A DNA stretch of 22,554 nt, from positions 1-22,554 of IMG/VR virus record IMGVR_UViG_3300021090_000110. One strand, 5' to 3'. Within the stretch, counting starts at the first letter, position 1. Every line of letters starts with the position of its first letter. Below the pieces are notes generated by a model, which was not told where the DNA came from, did not search any database, and saw only the letters and a list, made by a program, of their open reading frames with translations. This DNA comes from a virus. The position numbers were made by a program, and so were the translations under genes. Positions 20,903 through 22,554 of the stretch are shown piece by piece.

Positions 20903-21340
20903 ATGTACGGAACTGTAACCAACGTGGCAGTACTCGCATCTGTCTGGACGAAGAACGGGCAGTTTACCAATGCCGACGCTTATACCGTCGCCACCACACC
21001 CTCGCTGACACAGGTGGAAGCCTGGCTTGAGCAGATGTCGCAAACAATGGACTTTGCCATAAGCAGTGAAGGTTTTGCGACTCCGATCACGCATCCTACT
21101 GCAGTCGGTGCCATTGCCGGCGTGGTGGAGGGCGTGGTAGCTGACCTATGCCATGCCGCCCACAAATCAGGCCGCTTTTACACCAAGAAGGCTTTAGAGT
21201 CGGGATCATCCCCGCTTCTCACGATCCGCAAGGAATTGACGGATTGGGTGACGGCTCATGCGGTTTCCTTTCAAGCATTGGGTATTCCCACGGTCACGAA
21301 TGCCGTGGGTAACACCATGGCGACTTTTGATGTCCTATGA
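20903..21340 (+). CDS. Putative head-tail connector protein
   Basis: A 145-residue protein starting MYGTVTNVAVLASVWTKNGQ behind AAGGAGTCTGC. Position right after the capsid gene is typical of head-tail adaptor proteins of the gp6/gp15 type. The sequence has the usual mix of an early strand segment and helices (SLTQVEAWLEQMSQTMDFAI, ADLCHAAHKSGRFYTKKALE). No stronger family match is made by eye. ATGA overlap with the next gene. Confidence 0.5.
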   Translation: MYGTVTNVAVLASVWTKNGQFTNADAYTVATTPSLTQVEAWLEQMSQTMDFAISSEGFATPITHPTAVGAIAGVVEGVVADLCHAAHKSGRFYTKKALESGSSPLLTIRKELTDWVTAHAVSFQALGIPTVTNAVGNTMATFDVL

Positions 21341-21834
21341 CCCTGCGGCGCATTCCCAGCCTGCATGTGCAGCTAGGCAATAAAAGGCTGGTTGCTCAAG
21401 CGTTGACCCGTCTGATCCCTGACAGCGAGAAAGCCGCCAGGCTGGAATTCAAGGAAACCACTTTGAATATCCGTGACGCAATGGCAGTGCCAGGCAAGAA
21501 GGTGAGCTACCCGATTAATTGGGATAGTGAGAAGCAGCGCAGATTTGTCATGTGGTTACTGCGCTCCATGAACAACCTGCCCTATAAACGCATGGGCAAC
21601 TACATCGCGCACTGGATACAAAAGACCATACGCGGCGGCTATGAAGTGGCGAACCGCCTAAAGTTTGCCGGTTTCATTGCCGGCGACATTCGCGGACTTC
21701 GACAAAGCAACATCCACAAAGGACGCTGGCCTGTCTTCCGCAAGGTCTTTGATAAGGCATACAAATTGTTGCCGGCGCAAATACGCATTGGAATCAAGAA
21801 GGCAATCCGCGCCCTCGGATTCAAGGTCAACTAA
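21337..21834 (+). CDS. Putative head-closure/tail protein
   Basis: A 165-residue basic protein starting MTLRRIPSLHVQLGNKRLVA. It sits where HK97 gp10-type proteins lie. Arg/Lys-rich helices (FVMWLLRSMNNLPYKRMGNY, KAYKLLPAQIRIGIKKAIRA) suggest contact with DNA or acidic partners. The next gene starts directly after its stop. Call from position only. Confidence 0.45.
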   Translation: MTLRRIPSLHVQLGNKRLVAQALTRLIPDSEKAARLEFKETTLNIRDAMAVPGKKVSYPINWDSEKQRRFVMWLLRSMNNLPYKRMGNYIAHWIQKTIRGGYEVANRLKFAGFIAGDIRGLRQSNIHKGRWPVFRKVFDKAYKLLPAQIRIGIKKAIRALGFKVN

Positions 21835-22320
21835 ATGGCCGAACCTATTGATTATTTTGGTGAGATCGAAGATGCAGTGATTGCTCTCGTGAAGAATCAT
21901 CTTGACCACAAAGACACCTATTTTGATGCCCCTGATGAGCAGGTGGTCAAGTCCGATGATGACAAATTGAACGAAGGGCACGATTATTTTTTCTTCACCT
22001 TTCCCAGCGCGTTTCCCACGGTCTCGGCGGGAACGGACGTAGTGGAAACAATATGGATGATACGGATCGAGATTTTTACACGCTTTTCCACTCCCGAATC
22101 CACCTGGGCAAACTTCAAGGCATTTCGCTCAGACATCTTCAACTTATTTAACGTCAGGAACATTGGGCGCAATCTGAACCGCACTCCAAGAGTCGTCAGT
22201 GTTCTTTTATCTTCCGAAGGCGAACCCATATTTTACGGTGAAGAGTCAACGCCAAGTGATCCAGTATTTTATTCACAGGCCATGCAATTATCAGTTTCGA
22301 CTCATATCAATCGCACATAA
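21835..22320 (+). CDS. Putative tail-completion protein
   Basis: A 161-residue protein starting MAEPIDYFGEIEDAVIALVK. An N-terminal helix is followed by a strand-rich domain (YFFFTFPSAFPTV, TIWMIRIEIFTRF) and a C-terminal strand block (PRVVSVLLSSEGEPIFYG, MQLSVSTHINR). This shape and position fit the tail-terminator proteins that cap the tail tube. The next gene follows after 15 bases. Confidence 0.5.
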   Translation: MAEPIDYFGEIEDAVIALVKNHLDHKDTYFDAPDEQVVKSDDDKLNEGHDYFFFTFPSAFPTVSAGTDVVETIWMIRIEIFTRFSTPESTWANFKAFRSDIFNLFNVRNIGRNLNRTPRVVSVLLSSEGEPIFYGEESTPSDPVFYSQAMQLSVSTHINRT

Positions 22321-22335
22321 GCAAAGGAGTTTCAA

Positions 22336-22554
22336 ATGACAATTACAGATTTCGCGTATCACTATACCGGATTACAAAATGGGGTGGTCTACGAATCCAA
22401 TGCAAAAGGAAGACCCAAGGGAGTCAATGGCACCGCCTATGTTGGCTTTGACGTGTACGCGAGTAAAACGTACAGTCCCAGCCTGCCACAACCTCGAATT
22501 GTGCCTCACCCAGGCAATGATATACTCTTGCATACCCAGTCATTTCCAGGTCAG
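22336..22554 (+). CDS. Probable tail tube / major tail protein, 3' end outside window
   Basis: Only 73 residues are in the window, starting MTITDFAYHYTGLQNGVVYE behind AAAGGAGTTTCAA. They include many Gly, Tyr, Pro and Asn residues and likely strands (NGTAYVGFDVYAS). A major tail protein is the expected next gene after head-completion genes, but the visible part has no decisive motif. Confidence 0.45.
   Translation, partial: MTITDFAYHYTGLQNGVVYESNAKGRPKGVNGTAYVGFDVYASKTYSPSLPQPRIVPHPGNDILLHTQSFPGQ

Noticed and set aside
1-22554. tRNA genes, CRISPR arrays and insertion sequences
   Set aside because: No cloverleaf with a CCA-type end, no regular spaced repeats and no transposase motif were seen on reading both strands.

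Overview
The window is a stretch of a tailed double-stranded DNA phage or prophage genome, interrupted by a foreign gene block. The evidence is a run of close-packed, translationally coupled genes (many ATGA or TAATG overlaps, almost all with an AGGAG-type ribosome site). In order they are a small terminase, large terminase, portal, head-morphogenesis protein, prohead protease/scaffold, decoration-like protein, major capsid protein, three connector-type proteins and the start of a probable tail protein. The host cannot be named from the sequence. Gene density, mixed GC content and standard stop codons suggest an ordinary bacterial phage.

Layout. (a) 1-4453, minus strand: an operon of about twelve small genes read leftward from a strong promoter at 4519-4546, which is overlapped by a perfect 23-bp palindromic operator. 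Most products are small zinc-ribbon proteins. The operon also carries a solo sliding-clamp-like domain with an apparent frameshift, a 40-residue phage family and a multi-pass GT-C-like membrane protein. (b) 4454-4699: divergent control region. (c) 4700-14426, plus strand: packaging genes, portal, several small zinc-ribbon or unknown genes, a minor-head-like protein, and a sugar-transfer-like set made of a DUF115/MptE-like protein and two paralogous GT-B-like proteins, one with a zinc ribbon at its N-terminus. (d) 14594 to about 17.1 kb: a minus-strand block of seven small genes that cuts off the phage gene starting at 14423. It has its own consensus promoters, lacks the GCCGGC hexamer that is strongly enriched in the rest of the phage, and contains integron attC-like imperfect hairpins ending in GCCGCCGAAC/GTTCGGCGGC. 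The left breakpoint lies exactly at one of these boxes. No integrase gene is visible. (e) 17.1-22.55 kb, plus strand: a promoter and two stem-loop terminators, then the capsid and connector genes, ending inside a probable tail gene.

The most striking gene is at 17331-19322. It is a DUF2213 prohead-protease-like domain, a ChaB-like segment, a complete 2H phosphoesterase (two HxT motifs 86 residues apart) and a scaffold-like tail in one chain. An in-frame internal start with a strong ribosome site would make the scaffold alone. 2H phosphoesterases include the anti-CBASS enzyme Acb1, so this may be a counter-defence enzyme carried inside a capsid-assembly protein. A second regulatory theme is a similar promoter plus strong stem-loop leader ahead of both the portal gene (7020-7136) and the protease gene (17113-17313).
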